Below the pieces are notes generated by a model. The model did no database searches, had not been told where the DNA came from, and saw nothing but the letters and a program-made list of their open reading frames with translations. A DNA stretch of 64,000 nucleotides from Clostridia bacterium (lineage in GTDB: Bacteria; Bacillota; Clostridia; Oscillospirales; Acutalibacteraceae), in assembly GCA_017429345.1 (NCBI GenBank), contig JAFRPB010000115.1, positions 1 through 64,000 of the forward strand, written 5' to 3'. A program made the translations under genes and the position numbers. Below are positions 17,601-25,626 of this stretch, piece by piece; the stretch's first letter is position 1, and each line of letters starts with the position of its first letter.

Positions 17601-20600
17601 TCTTGTGAATGTCGCCGTAGTAGAAGTTTTCAAGGTAATTGTACCCGGTCACAACATTGTAGTTGATATTGCCGTCCGGACCCGGAAGCGTGCCGTGAAC
17701 GGTCATGGTGACCGCGTCGTAAACGTTGATGCCGGTGAGGACTTTCACGATGTTGAGAACGGCTTCCAGATCAAGGGTGCCGATGGAGAAGTCATCAGGC
17801 AGCACGACCGGTTCTTCCGCGTCGTTGTTGCTCTTGTTGATCGCGCCGATGACAAGATCGTCAACAACGGCGATCAGCTTGTCGTAGCCGGAAATGCTTT
17901 CGTCCGCAAGGATCTCACGGATGTGCGCTTTCTCTTCATCGTCCGTATCGATCAGCATCGGGCCGATCGCGGTGATCAGCGGAGCGATCGGAGCGACAAG
18001 GTTCACGATGCTCGTGGTCAGACCGTTGGCGTTAATGAAGTAAAGCAGGTTGGGAAGAAGATCGAGAACCGCGTTGAGGGGATCGTCGCTGTTGACGATG
18101 GAATCAAGCTTGTTCAGGATCGAGGTGATCGTGTAGGTCAGCACGCTGACGCCGGTATCGTCTGCCGTAAGCAGGGCGGGCTCGCACCCGAACGCCTCGA
18201 GGATCGGAACCAGGCAGCGGTTATAGCCCTGGCCGCCGGCAAGGACGATCTGATCCTGCGCAACGGTGTCCTGCGCGTCTGCGGAGGTGGAAACCTGACC
18301 GTTCTGGTTCGTCATCGAGTAGAAGAATTTATACTCGTCGCCGACCAGCAGCCAGCTCAGGATCTCATCAAGCGGAGAAAGAAGCGAAGCGAGGGCCTCG
18401 GAGAATTCTTCAGTTGTTGCATAAGGCTCTGCGCTCTGCCATTCCTCTTTCGCCTGCCAGATCTTGACGGGTTCGCCGGTCTCATCGTCGAGAACGACTT
18501 CTTCGGTCTCTTCGCCGGTTTCTTCGTCAACGATGATCTTGGTCTTATCCACCTGCTCAAGGTAGGTCTGCGCCCACGTGTCAAGGTCGATTTCCAGGAA
18601 TACGTTCAGCAGATCTTTGAATGTCATCACCTCAGCGGGGATGAAGCCGTAAACCATCTGGGCAATGTCGCCGATGGTCTTGGGCGAGAAAGCGCTGCCG
18701 ACTTTTTCACTCCAGATACCCTGGATGAACTCGCTCGCGGAGGCATACGGAGCCTCCGAGTTCTTCGTGAGCATCTCGACCGCCATATCCGCAAGAGCGG
18801 GAATGCTGTCGATCAGCTTGCGGGCAAGCTCGTTGGTCCACAGGTTGACGTCGTCGGGAAGCTGCTGGATCTCGAACAGATCCGCGGGGGTATCGATCCC
18901 CTTGCCGTATCTCAGGTAGTAGATGGTTCTGCCGGGCAGGACGATCTCGCCGTCTTCCTCGCGTCTTGAGCTGCCGTCGATATAGAACCAGTTGGGCTCT
19001 CTCAGGTAAGATACCACGGAACCGGTATCCTGCAGCACAGCCTTGATCGCACTGACAAGATCGACATACTCGGTGACCTTCGCCGCTTTTTCTTCATCGG
19101 TGATCAAACGGGTCAGCAGGCTCTTGATCGCCTCGATGTTCGTGCCCTCGAACACCAGATCGAGCGCCATGGAAACGGCGACCGTCAGGATGTTCGCGGC
19201 ATTCGCACGGTTCTTCTTATCGGTACCGTTTTCTGAGAAGATGATACGCGTGGGATAAACCGTCGACTTGCCCGTTGTAGACGAATGCTCAAGAGCGAGG
19301 ACGTTTTCAACGCCGTAGTTCAGCGGAGCGATATCGAAGTAGTTCGCGCTGCCGACAGTCGCGCCGTTGGCCTTGTTGATCGCCTTGCCGACGATGTCAA
19401 ACAGAGCCGCGGTGTCGATCTTTCTCAGGCTGATGTTGTAATAGTTGGTGGGCGTAAGAAGCGCCGCGCCCTTCGGGAACTCAAACTCAATGTTCTCGGG
19501 ATCGGTCAGCGCCTGATCGATCACGTCGCCGACGATCTGACCAAGAACGTTATTGATATTGATGCCCAGAAGCGGTCTGACCGTGTCTACCAGCGTCAGA
19601 ATGGGCTTCGCAAGCTCGCGTACGGTCACGGAGACGCCGTTGCTCTCAAGGAACTGGAGCAGGTTGGGCACCAGCTTCGTCATCGTGTTGGTGATGACGT
19701 TATTGCTGCTGTTCGAGGCGCCGTCAAGAACCGCAAGCCAATCGAACGCGGTATCCATAACGTAGGTCAGCTTTGCGTCGTAATTGCCGAGCGCGTTGAA
19801 CTCAGACTGCGTTTTGATATTTTCATTCGGTACGCCGAGCGCTTCGAACAGCGGGATGATCGCCGTCTCATAACCGTTGTTGCCGAGGAGCTGCAGAACG
19901 CCGTTCGGGTTCGCGGTCGTCGGGAACAGGGCGCCGCTCGCGCCGCTCAGCAGGATATCGATCACCGGGCTCAGCGGCTGGAAGATGCAGCCCATCATCG
20001 CCTGGAACGCATGTCTGTTCTGATTGCGCTCTTCTGCGGTCAGTGCGACGTTATCCAGCACCTTGACGAACGAGTAGGTCGTGCCGCCGCTGGTATAGGT
20101 CCACTTGACGTCCTTTTCGGCCTCGCCGGTCTCTTCGTTGTAGACGACCTCGCCGGTGGCGGAGTCGATCTTGTCCACGATCGTCGGGACAAGACCCGGG
20201 AAGTTGTTGACGTAGTCGGCCTGGCCGGGCTGTTTATGCCGCTCCTCCGCCGGGGTCTCGTCGGTATCGTACAGATAACCGAAGGTATCCGCCCAGGCGT
20301 GGATGTTCAGGCCCTGAGAGGTGAAACGGCTGAGGATGAAGTTGAGCTGATAGTTGTCGAGCGAATCGCCGATGCCCGCCAGGAACTTGATGAAGTTCGT
20401 GACGTTGCCCTCGTGGAAGCCCTTGCCGAGAATGGTGTCGAGCCAATCCGCGAAGGAAGCGTATCCGTCTTTCTCCAGCGTATCCTTCAGCAGCGTGGTG
20501 AAGATATCGTTCGTGCTTTCCACCAGCGCCTCTGCCTTCTCATAGGTCCAGTCGTTACCGTATTTCAGGTAGACGTAGGAGGAACCGTTGGCATGGCCGT

Positions 20601-23600
20601 CGGTCGTTCTGAGAACGCTGTTGCTGGCGTCTTTGGTTGTCCACTGATTGTACTGCGCATGCGCGTAGGAGACGGGATTGAACAGTTCGATGAGCGCGGC
20701 GCCGAATGCGTTCTGATCGTTGCCGATCGCGGAGAGAAGCGTGGTGATGATTGAGTCATCGTCGCTCTCGTCGCTGATCAGCATGCCCATGATACTGTTC
20801 CGGAACGTCTCATTTGCCAGCGCAGATCCGACATATTTGAGCAGCCACCACAGAACGTCCGGTTTATCCGCCGGGACGAAATAACGCGTGCCGTAGGTGC
20901 GCTCCGAACCGGTAGCGTTGCAGCTTGTGCCGAGTTCGCTGAGCTGCGTCTGATTGATATACGGCAGACTGTTGACCAGCGCGGTCAGCTTTGCGTTGTC
21001 GGATTTCGCAAGAAGACCCTTGAGGATCTTGTTGATATCGGTGATGTCGCGCTCGTTCTCGGGCAGACCGTCGAGCAGCATGCCGGCAAGATCGATCTTT
21101 CCGCCGACGTTGACCGGCATCTTGATCTGCGGCAGCGCGTTGTTGATCTGGCTCTTGAACAGGCTGAGGATCCAGTCCGCATCGAGCCACGAAACGCCGA
21201 TCGAGGCCTGGTCGATATCCTCGACCTCAAGATCGATGGTCATGTTGATGGTGAGGTTGTTCAGCAGCCCGTTGATCGCGTCGTTGCGCAGCGCGTAGGT
21301 CAGCGTGGGCAGGATGCTGAGGATCTTATCGATGGGATAGGTCGTGACCTGCGTGATCAGCGCCTTCAGCGGGCCCATCAGCCCGTTGACGTAGGTCGCG
21401 GCGTCGCTGTCCGTGCCCGGACGGTAGCTCGACAGGTTCACAGCGTTATAGCTGTAGTTATCGACGCCGAACGCCTCGAAGATGGGCGCCAGGATGTCTC
21501 TGTAGCCGTAGACCGTGGGACCGTTTTCACCGTGCGTCGCGGTGATGCTGAAGTATGCGCCGGCGCGCGCCTTGACGAACAGCGCGGCGTTGATGTTGCC
21601 GGTATCGGTGCCCATGAGGGTCGCATGGACCTTCGCGTGCATATCGTCGGAGATCGCGTAGCCCGCGGAGCCGAGATGCGTCGTATAGTTGGTCTTGCCG
21701 CCGAGCGCGATGCGCGCAACGGGCAGGATCGAGTCGATGATCGCGGTCAGCGCGTTCTTGAACTTCGTCTCATCGCCGTTGATGCCCCAGACGAAGTCGA
21801 GCTGATCGTCGTTGCCGTACAGATACGGGTTGTAACCGACGACCGTATCGGAGACATAATTCGCCGCCTGCCAGTCGCCGGGGAAGTTGCCGAGGTAACT
21901 ATAGTTCGTACCCTGATCCGGCGTGTTCCAGTTCGCGGCGCTCCGCAGCATCGACTGGACGGACGGGAACGCGCCCATATGATTCGCCAGATACTCCGGA
22001 TAGATATCAAGACCCGCGTTGTGGAGCAGATCCTTGAACTTCGCCGTGCTCTGCGGCCCGTTGAAGTAGAGGTAAACGTAACCGCTCATGCCGTCGCAGC
22101 CGCCGCCCCAGGAACCGGTGCTGCCGCTGATGTTGAACGTGGAGAGATCGACGGGGTTGTAGTGCGGGTTGTTGTAGAAGAACACTCTGGCGAGCTGGAC
22201 CTTCAGCAGGTTGCAGATCATCGGATAGATCGTGCCGACCAGCTTGTTCATGATCTCGTCGGAATAGAGCTTATCGCGAAGGACCGCTTCGATCAGCTCG
22301 TTCAGGTTCCGGACCTCATGCCCGTTGAGGGTATAGGGAGACTCGGTGCCGTCCGGATTTTCCTTCTTGAGGTTGATGAGGTTCGTCAGATCGTTGCTCT
22401 TCAGGAAATTGTCGAGCTTCGAGATCGTAGCGTTGACCCTTTCGTTGTTTACGTCATAGTTCTCGCCGGTGACTCTCGCAAGATCCAGCTCGGTATTGCC
22501 GTAACGGATCGTGTAGGTGCTGCCGGAGATCTCCATATTGACGCGCGACCATGCCGCCGCCTTCGCCACGGTATCGGTGACCGCGTCGTAAACGCCGTCA
22601 AAGGAGTCCGCCGCGTGAGCGATCAGGATCATGCCCGCAGTGGGCGCCGAGGATGCGGCGGGAGCGTAGATCAGGCTGCGCGCATAATCGTCGCCGTTGG
22701 CGAGATAATTGTAGATGTTCTCATTGATGTCGCTGCCGACCGCCTTGAGCGCGTCCGCATTGACATAGTTGATCTCGCCTTCCGCATCGTAAACTGCCTT
22801 CGCATCGAGAACCTGACGCTCAAGATCCGCAAACAGGACCGTATCGTTGAACGCGACCGCCTTGTTGATCAGCGCGTCGACGTCGTCCGACAGACCGAGA
22901 TACGCTTTCACGCCCTCGATCGTCTCAATCAGCTGATCCACGGAAGCATCGACGTTGACAAGATAAGCGGCCTTTACGGCTGCCTCTGCGCCGTACGCGA
23001 TATCGCCGGGTTCAAATTCGCCGTTTCTGGCCGTAAGCGTCGACCGGATGCCGCGGTCGACCAGGCTGAAATCGAAGGACGGATACGCCTGGGCGGCGCC
23101 TTCTTCAACTTCTTCACGCTGTTTCTCGGAAAGAGAATAGTTGAGAACATAGCTTACGCCCGCAAGAACGCCGTAGATATACTCAAGACGCGCGTCGGAA
23201 AGAGAGGCGTCGAAATACTCAACAGCGGGAACAAACTCCGCGGGTTCCGCTGCGCCTTCCGAGCCTTCATCCATGGCGGCAAGATAAGCGTCTACGTAAT
23301 TAAGATACTGTTCTCTGTAATCGGCCTCGGTCTCTTCGTCGGACTTCTTTGCCGCCGCGAGTTCATCGAGGACGCTGCCGAGAAGCTTGCCCGCGAACCA
23401 GGCGATCACGGTCTTGACATCCTTCAGCTGTTTGTCGAGCACTTTGCCGTAGGCGTCCCAGCTCTTGAGACCGGCCAGATTCGCCGCAGCCGCGGTGTTC
23501 TTGCTGTCGCTCTTGGAAAGAAGAACGCGATATTTCTCGACCTGATCGCGCAGAGCAACATAGTTGCCGATCTGCTGCTTGTAAAGCTCTTCAACGTCTT

Positions 23601-24687
23601 CGACGCCTTCGACGCCGGTCGTATCTTCAAGATCGAGCTTTTCGTAGCTGTCCACAACAGCGTTCATTCTGTCAACGATCGGGCTGAGCGCGCGCGTATA
23701 GCAGGCGCCGTCGATCGCGAGAAGCAGATCCGCGACCGTGTTGCTTACCCATTCGTCGGCAACAATGCCGCCGTACCAGTCTGCGCCGAGATCAACCAGA
23801 GCGGTGAAAACGGCGTAGCCGCGCTCCGCAAGATCTGCAAGATCCGCAGCCGTGTACAGCTTGCTGTTGTTTTTCAGGTATTTCGCCATCTCTGCGCCGT
23901 TATAGCTGTCTTCATCCGCGCCGAACATATCGGTAAACGCGTCGATGACCGCCTTCTGCTCGGACACATCGGTGGTTTCTTTGTCGATTGTGGGTTTGGC
24001 AGAGAAATAGTAGAACTCATAGGTCGAAGTCTCAGCGCCGGTGATCGCGCCGTCTTCCGACGTATAAGCTACCGCGGCTTTCTGCCATGCCGCGCAATGA
24101 TAAGTGATCGAATACTCGGTCACGACCTCCGCCGGGATATTGCCCGCGGAGTAATCTGCAATCGCGTCGGACGCAGATCTTGATGCGCTGACGGTGACGT
24201 CGCCGGGCTCCTCATCGAGGATAAAGTCCGCCTGATCGGAGCCTTCGGTCGCCACACGGTAATTTGCAAGGCTGTGGAACTCCGAAGTGCCGCCGACGGT
24301 GGGGATCAGCTCGTTGATCAGAGCAAGCTTCACCTCATCGGAACCGGCGCCCGACTGAGCGATGACTGCGTCACGGATCTCGCCCATGAAGTTCGCACCC
24401 TCGGTGCCGCCCTTCAGCGCGCCGTTTTTCACGGTGGGCTGAGAAGCGAGCTTCACGGTCAGCGCGGAAACAATCGGACCCAAAGCCTCAAGGACCTTGA
24501 AACGATTGTTTTCGGACGCGTCGTTTGCGTAATCGGTCAGCGCGTCAGCCAGCGACGCTTCCGTCGCAGCCTGCGTCTGCTCAACCGACGCGGCAAATAC
24601 CTGTATCCCCGCCATAGCCGACGTTGAAAGCATCAACACCGACAGGAAGATACTCAGCACTGCACGCAATGGTTTGTTCATCTTCAT
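11674..24687 (-). CDS. Giant secreted modular protein, 4337 residues, unknown family
   Basis: A signal peptide (residues 1-33) is followed by about 700 mostly helical, Glu/Ala-rich residues. The rest consists of about seven diverged modules. Each carries the core order PxxxxLxWLL, GxxGYxxAIIPLLEAFG, about 40 residues of helix with DDPL, LPNLLYFINANGL and VxNLLxPVxxLL. The LLYFINANGL-like anchors lie near residues 1132, 1681, 2216, 2736, 3207, 3629 and 4071, so modules shorten from about 550 to 420 residues toward the C terminus. A second recurring motif, EYDWFYF, occurs between anchors in the later modules. Cysteine is very rare. The last residues (IIDWLKSIINWFKGLFG) form an aromatic/basic amphipathic tail. 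There is no LPXTG motif. The start has AAAGGAG upstream. A large surface or adhesive role is plausible; no function is shown. Confidence 0.85.
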   Translation of the reverse strand: MKMNKPLRAVLSIFLSVLMLSTSAMAGIQVFAASVEQTQAATEASLADALTDYANDASENNRFKVLEALGPIVSALTVKLASQPTVKNGALKGGTEGANFMGEIRDAVIAQSGAGSDEVKLALINELIPTVGGTSEFHSLANYRVATEGSDQADFILDEEPGDVTVSASRSASDAIADYSAGNIPAEVVTEYSITYHCAAWQKAAVAYTSEDGAITGAETSTYEFYYFSAKPTIDKETTDVSEQKAVIDAFTDMFGADEDSYNGAEMAKYLKNNSKLYTAADLADLAERGYAVFTALVDLGADWYGGIVADEWVSNTVADLLLAIDGACYTRALSPIVDRMNAVVDSYEKLDLEDTTGVEGVEDVEELYKQQIGNYVALRDQVEKYRVLLSKSDSKNTAAAANLAGLKSWDAYGKVLDKQLKDVKTVIAWFAGKLLGSVLDELAAAKKSDEETEADYREQYLNYVDAYLAAMDEGSEGAAEPAEFVPAVEYFDASLSDARLEYIYGVLAGVSYVLNYSLSEKQREEVEEGAAQAYPSFDFSLVDRGIRSTLTARNGEFEPGDIAYGAEAAVKAAYLVNVDASVDQLIETIEGVKAYLGLSDDVDALINKAVAFNDTVLFADLERQVLDAKAVYDAEGEINYVNADALKAVGSDINENIYNYLANGDDYARSLIYAPAASSAPTAGMILIAHAADSFDGVYDAVTDTVAKAAAWSRVNMEISGSTYTIRYGNTELDLARVTGENYDVNNERVNATISKLDNFLKSNDLTNLINLKKENPDGTESPYTLNGHEVRNLNELIEAVLRDKLYSDEIMNKLVGTIYPMICNLLKVQLARVFFYNNPHYNPVDLSTFNISGSTGSWGGGCDGMSGYVYLYFNGPQSTAKFKDLLHNAGLDIYPEYLANHMGAFPSVQSMLRSAANWNTPDQGTNYSYLGNFPGDWQAANYVSDTVVGYNPYLYGNDDQLDFVWGINGDETKFKNALTAIIDSILPVARIALGGKTNYTTHLGSAGYAISDDMHAKVHATLMGTDTGNINAALFVKARAGAYFSITATHGENGPTVYGYRDILAPIFEAFGVDNYSYNAVNLSSYRPGTDSDAATYVNGLMGPLKALITQVTTYPIDKILSILPTLTYALRNDAINGLLNNLTINMTIDLEVEDIDQASIGVSWLDADWILSLFKSQINNALPQIKMPVNVGGKIDLAGMLLDGLPENERDITDINKILKGLLAKSDNAKLTALVNSLPYINQTQLSELGTSCNATGSERTYGTRYFVPADKPDVLWWLLKYVGSALANETFRNSIMGMLISDESDDDSIITTLLSAIGNDQNAFGAALIELFNPVSYAHAQYNQWTTKDASNSVLRTTDGHANGSSYVYLKYGNDWTYEKAEALVESTNDIFTTLLKDTLEKDGYASFADWLDTILGKGFHEGNVTNFIKFLAGIGDSLDNYQLNFILSRFTSQGLNIHAWADTFGYLYDTDETPAEERHKQPGQADYVNNFPGLVPTIVDKIDSATGEVVYNEETGEAEKDVKWTYTSGGTTYSFVKVLDNVALTAEERNQNRHAFQAMMGCIFQPLSPVIDILLSGASGALFPTTANPNGVLQLLGNNGYETAIIPLFEALGVPNENIKTQSEFNALGNYDAKLTYVMDTAFDWLAVLDGASNSSNNVITNTMTKLVPNLLQFLESNGVSVTVRELAKPILTLVDTVRPLLGININNVLGQIVGDVIDQALTDPENIEFEFPKGAALLTPTNYYNISLRKIDTAALFDIVGKAINKANGATVGSANYFDIAPLNYGVENVLALEHSSTTGKSTVYPTRIIFSENGTDKKNRANAANILTVAVSMALDLVFEGTNIEAIKSLLTRLITDEEKAAKVTEYVDLVSAIKAVLQDTGSVVSYLREPNWFYIDGSSRREEDGEIVLPGRTIYYLRYGKGIDTPADLFEIQQLPDDVNLWTNELARKLIDSIPALADMAVEMLTKNSEAPYASASEFIQGIWSEKVGSAFSPKTIGDIAQMVYGFIPAEVMTFKDLLNVFLEIDLDTWAQTYLEQVDKTKIIVDEETGEETEEVVLDDETGEPVKIWQAKEEWQSAEPYATTEEFSEALASLLSPLDEILSWLLVGDEYKFFYSMTNQNGQVSTSADAQDTVAQDQIVLAGGQGYNRCLVPILEAFGCEPALLTADDTGVSVLTYTITSILNKLDSIVNSDDPLNAVLDLLPNLLYFINANGLTTSIVNLVAPIAPLITAIGPMLIDTDDEEKAHIREILADESISGYDKLIAVVDDLVIGAINKSNNDAEEPVVLPDDFSIGTLDLEAVLNIVKVLTGINVYDAVTMTVHGTLPGPDGNINYNVVTGYNYLENFYYGDIHKKASANGLDRYYAEFTDATEESKADLLTILIYTVFDVLNYQVDGEYPNDLAIGKLVDKDDPAAGAEKVAAIRNMLQIFVDETYYGEYDWFYFNQELSDYNADDMSEFLIALANGEADLSEYATTMNYILTSYLSYKDEDQTNLWNARTAAAIKDLHNDIINMIIAEIVKNDDDESNDAMTTASQYLNSIWERNNPLNKRLLCTIGGAVGNIFSQLDNETLAELIGVVLDIPESDWAAWRETMAQYTEIEDVEEAIPDEENTVYTPSEFVDEILDMFSPIGKLLDWLLCDKPIKVFYLNDNSAAINLSGSKGFEKGLLPILEVLECDIPEIDLEELDGISALRITLNALIGKLEAVLESEDPVETVVDMIPQLLYFVNANGLGVTLHNLLGPVKELLTQAATLTGKEEISDLVKLLKLDQYGIESIEDFRLVDLVKVVELILAKNDITLNLIDALSLDGENFLETFALGKLVNKTSEVTGDPYFTMEYNDDLDGMSMITILICAAFDVFNYEPEEGVFPHDLTIAKIINKDDPESAVETVRTIREMLHSKIEPEIAEYDWFYFSDEVKGYSTEEAAAFLSALASGEADLAEYSTSMDYILESYLSYMDEDQKNLWNAGRADRLRREFKDILDLVVGMIVAGDDDASNDDITTAKAYLNNLWESKNPLDKRLEYKVGKLIASLLENLDNDQLIDLLGVALGIPEEDWNEWKNIINQYKAVEDPDEEISDAQNTKYTPKQFINKVMAMLRPVGILVDWLMFGKDKPIEVFYLKNGDAAISLTGANGFEEGVLPILRVLECDISEDDLADLDGLGAVELALTKIIEKVMTVLDSDDPLKTLSDMVPQLLYFINANGLGVAVNNIFGSVIALVNEVMKFTGKDDVDIVSLLKLDQYGITSINDIRLGDVVDIAETILGQNDINLSIRDALSNDGILYLEKFAIGKLVKLDGLDEGRTYYTMEYNDDMDGMSMLTILICSAIDLFKYEGNSSFWSGLIGEDRYNAVINLMNKAIEEAAFAEYDWFYFDSSVSEESFSGVGSKVPVDYRKSTMGYLDYSNNWNLETVKYIQDNFYSIVDTVIKNASDYDSLSALIKDKYSAANLYSWETVNKIGAAVGNMVGDMDEVLRKAISVVLDVDLDTWDKYINEENTGSMTRDAFINELISIVEPIDFLLNWLLADEDLCLLYTKDGYVANDEVRYDAIRFDGANGFMNAIVPILEALGIDLSDLGTLENPTGIDYLRYTAEKLLGEIDTIVNDEDSVRKIVEKIPNLLYFINANGLSVSVRNLIVPVTNLLEDVSTLIGKPEYATLQSIVDELLKDNEKLAGKIDVENLDIVAVLDIVEALTGLQINGSVTYDGNNLFETFAIGEVEQIESANGNIAYKMNYVNDTLGVDNSELAYLDVVTILVAAAVNIVRNDANKDALISLLGDNGANTYKAIRNVLDLHENDIEYSDYRWLFTVNNYTEIDSSVEMPVSPMERSIVFREGYDQYWTVEKADYVAENLNKVVDNTMRLLGIRIDGFDLSDLETTLEFLLEDYAYTTGNAEKIAVKILTYIEKIDEIDPDGHIKALVKDSLGVDLNEYNKYAEEGFEFAFEDGDRDGFINSIIDFVRPLYPVLRWLLLDEQIAFFNDVDHSNLIVLPGGQGYNKAIIPLLEAFDYKNENIKTFAQYKADVEADEDNLIRDILNPLLDFIDYITEDPLNHLLDRLPALIYFVNSDGLDTAFRNVLHPVYVILHAIEPLVKVDLYEVMNFNLEEMDMEYVLRLVINKLLPDYADEITEPALNSIAELTLGEVIEYTSKNGEQAFTMEYVEDEELQMAGKSDMITVVLRLALHWLTLPENQSTVKQMIKDNIPDAETQEYVLATYDTFIEYLAKPQGITMMMGLAYYVFFGWDVASAATLERLDETNDNWRFMIGMIDGSDDAYIQSFAAMMHKIFDKTSDVVDEEGVVSHGFIPMFQKIIDWLKSIINWFKGLFGSKA

Positions 24688-24782
24688 GCGAATTCTCCTT
24701 TACATTGAAGAGTTGCCTATAAGCGCTCGAAAGCACACGTTTTCACCAAAACGCCACTTTCTCACGCTATATATTCATTAAT

Positions 24783-24811
24783 ATCTTATAACACAATACC
24801 GAAAAAATCAA
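24783..24811 (-). promoter_or_regulatory. Promoter of the giant-protein gene
   Basis: TTGATT (24811-24806), 17-nt spacer, TAAGAT (24788-24783), leaving a leader of about 90 nt. The remainder of the gap to 24936 is AT-rich and otherwise featureless. Confidence 0.6.
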
Positions 24812-24936
24812 CCGCTAAAACAAAATTTGTTATAATTATCTTGGAATTCTTCTGAGAATTAACATTTACTTCATTTTTTATATGCCGTTTTCAACGCAGT
24901 TTTCCACAATTTTACACACTTGTCGCTTAATTACCG

Positions 24937-25626
24937 TTATTCCAGCGGAAAGCACTGCAGATCCTCGAGCCGCACCAGGGTGGGAACGGGGTCCGTATCG
25001 ACGGCGAGCCAGCCGCCGTCGTCGACGATCTCGCCTTCGTATTCGTCGCCGTATTCAAGCGTCGGCGTGTGGCCGAACACCAGCGTCACGCCGTCGTAAC
25101 AGTTCTCGCCCCGCGCTGGGACCGTCTCTGTCAGCTCAGCGAGCGTATACTCCGACATCTTTTTCTTCGGATCATAATTCCCGAGCCCCGCGTGCACCAG
25201 CAGCCAGTCGCGGTCGTTTTCATCGGTCACGAACGCGTATGCGGGCGCGTCGCCGACATAATCGAGGATATCGGCGCGTTCATCTGCGGAAAGAGCCGTC
25301 AGCGCGCGTATCGTATCCCCGCCGCCGGCGTCTTTCCATCTGTTGAGCTTTTCGACCCGCCCGGGCGTCAGCTCCGCCGGTATGCCCGCGGAAAGCGCTT
25401 CAAAAATAAACGAGCAGTCAAGAAGCATTTTCTCATGCTCGCCGAGGATCAGCTCCACGTTCGGCTGCTCCATAAGATACCGCAGCAGTCGGACGCTGTT
25501 TTCTCCGTAGTCGATCACATTGCCGAGCACGTAACAGGTATCCTCCTCCCGCAGGCCCGCCTTTTCAAACGCGGCAGCCAGTTTTTCGGGATCGTAGCCA
25601 AAAAGGTCCGATATCACATATGTCAT
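24937..25626 (-). CDS. Degenerate PPP-type metallophosphoesterase (predicted pseudo-phosphatase)
   Basis: The 229-residue protein aligns by eye with bacterial PPP-family phosphatases throughout, but the metal-site motifs are changed. SDLFG (residues 6-10) stands for SDIHG, so His9 is Phe. LGNVIDYG (34-41) stands for LGDxIDRG, so Asp36 is Asn and Arg40 is Tyr. LGEHE (61-65) stands for LGNHE, so Asn63 is Glu. The later ligands His145 (VHAG) and His186 (GHTPT) are kept. Catalysis is therefore doubtful; a binding or regulatory role is inferred. Its ATG overlaps the stop of the CE15-like gene by 4 nt, so it is translationally coupled to it. Confidence 0.8.
   Translation of the reverse strand: MTYVISDLFGYDPEKLAAAFEKAGLREEDTCYVLGNVIDYGENSVRLLRYLMEQPNVELILGEHEKMLLDCSFIFEALSAGIPAELTPGRVEKLNRWKDAGGGDTIRALTALSADERADILDYVGDAPAYAFVTDENDRDWLLVHAGLGNYDPKKKMSEYTLAELTETVPARGENCYDGVTLVFGHTPTLEYGDEYEGEIVDDGGWLAVDTDPVPTLVRLEDLQCFPLE

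Noticed and set aside
11326-18969. A plus-strand open frame of about 2500 codons, and further long ones at 19285-20754 and 21532-24183
   Set aside because: They lie antisense to the giant modular gene. Its codon bias avoids the codons whose complements are stops, so the opposite strand stays open. Their translations are Arg/Asp/Val-rich, without signal peptide, domains or ribosome sites.
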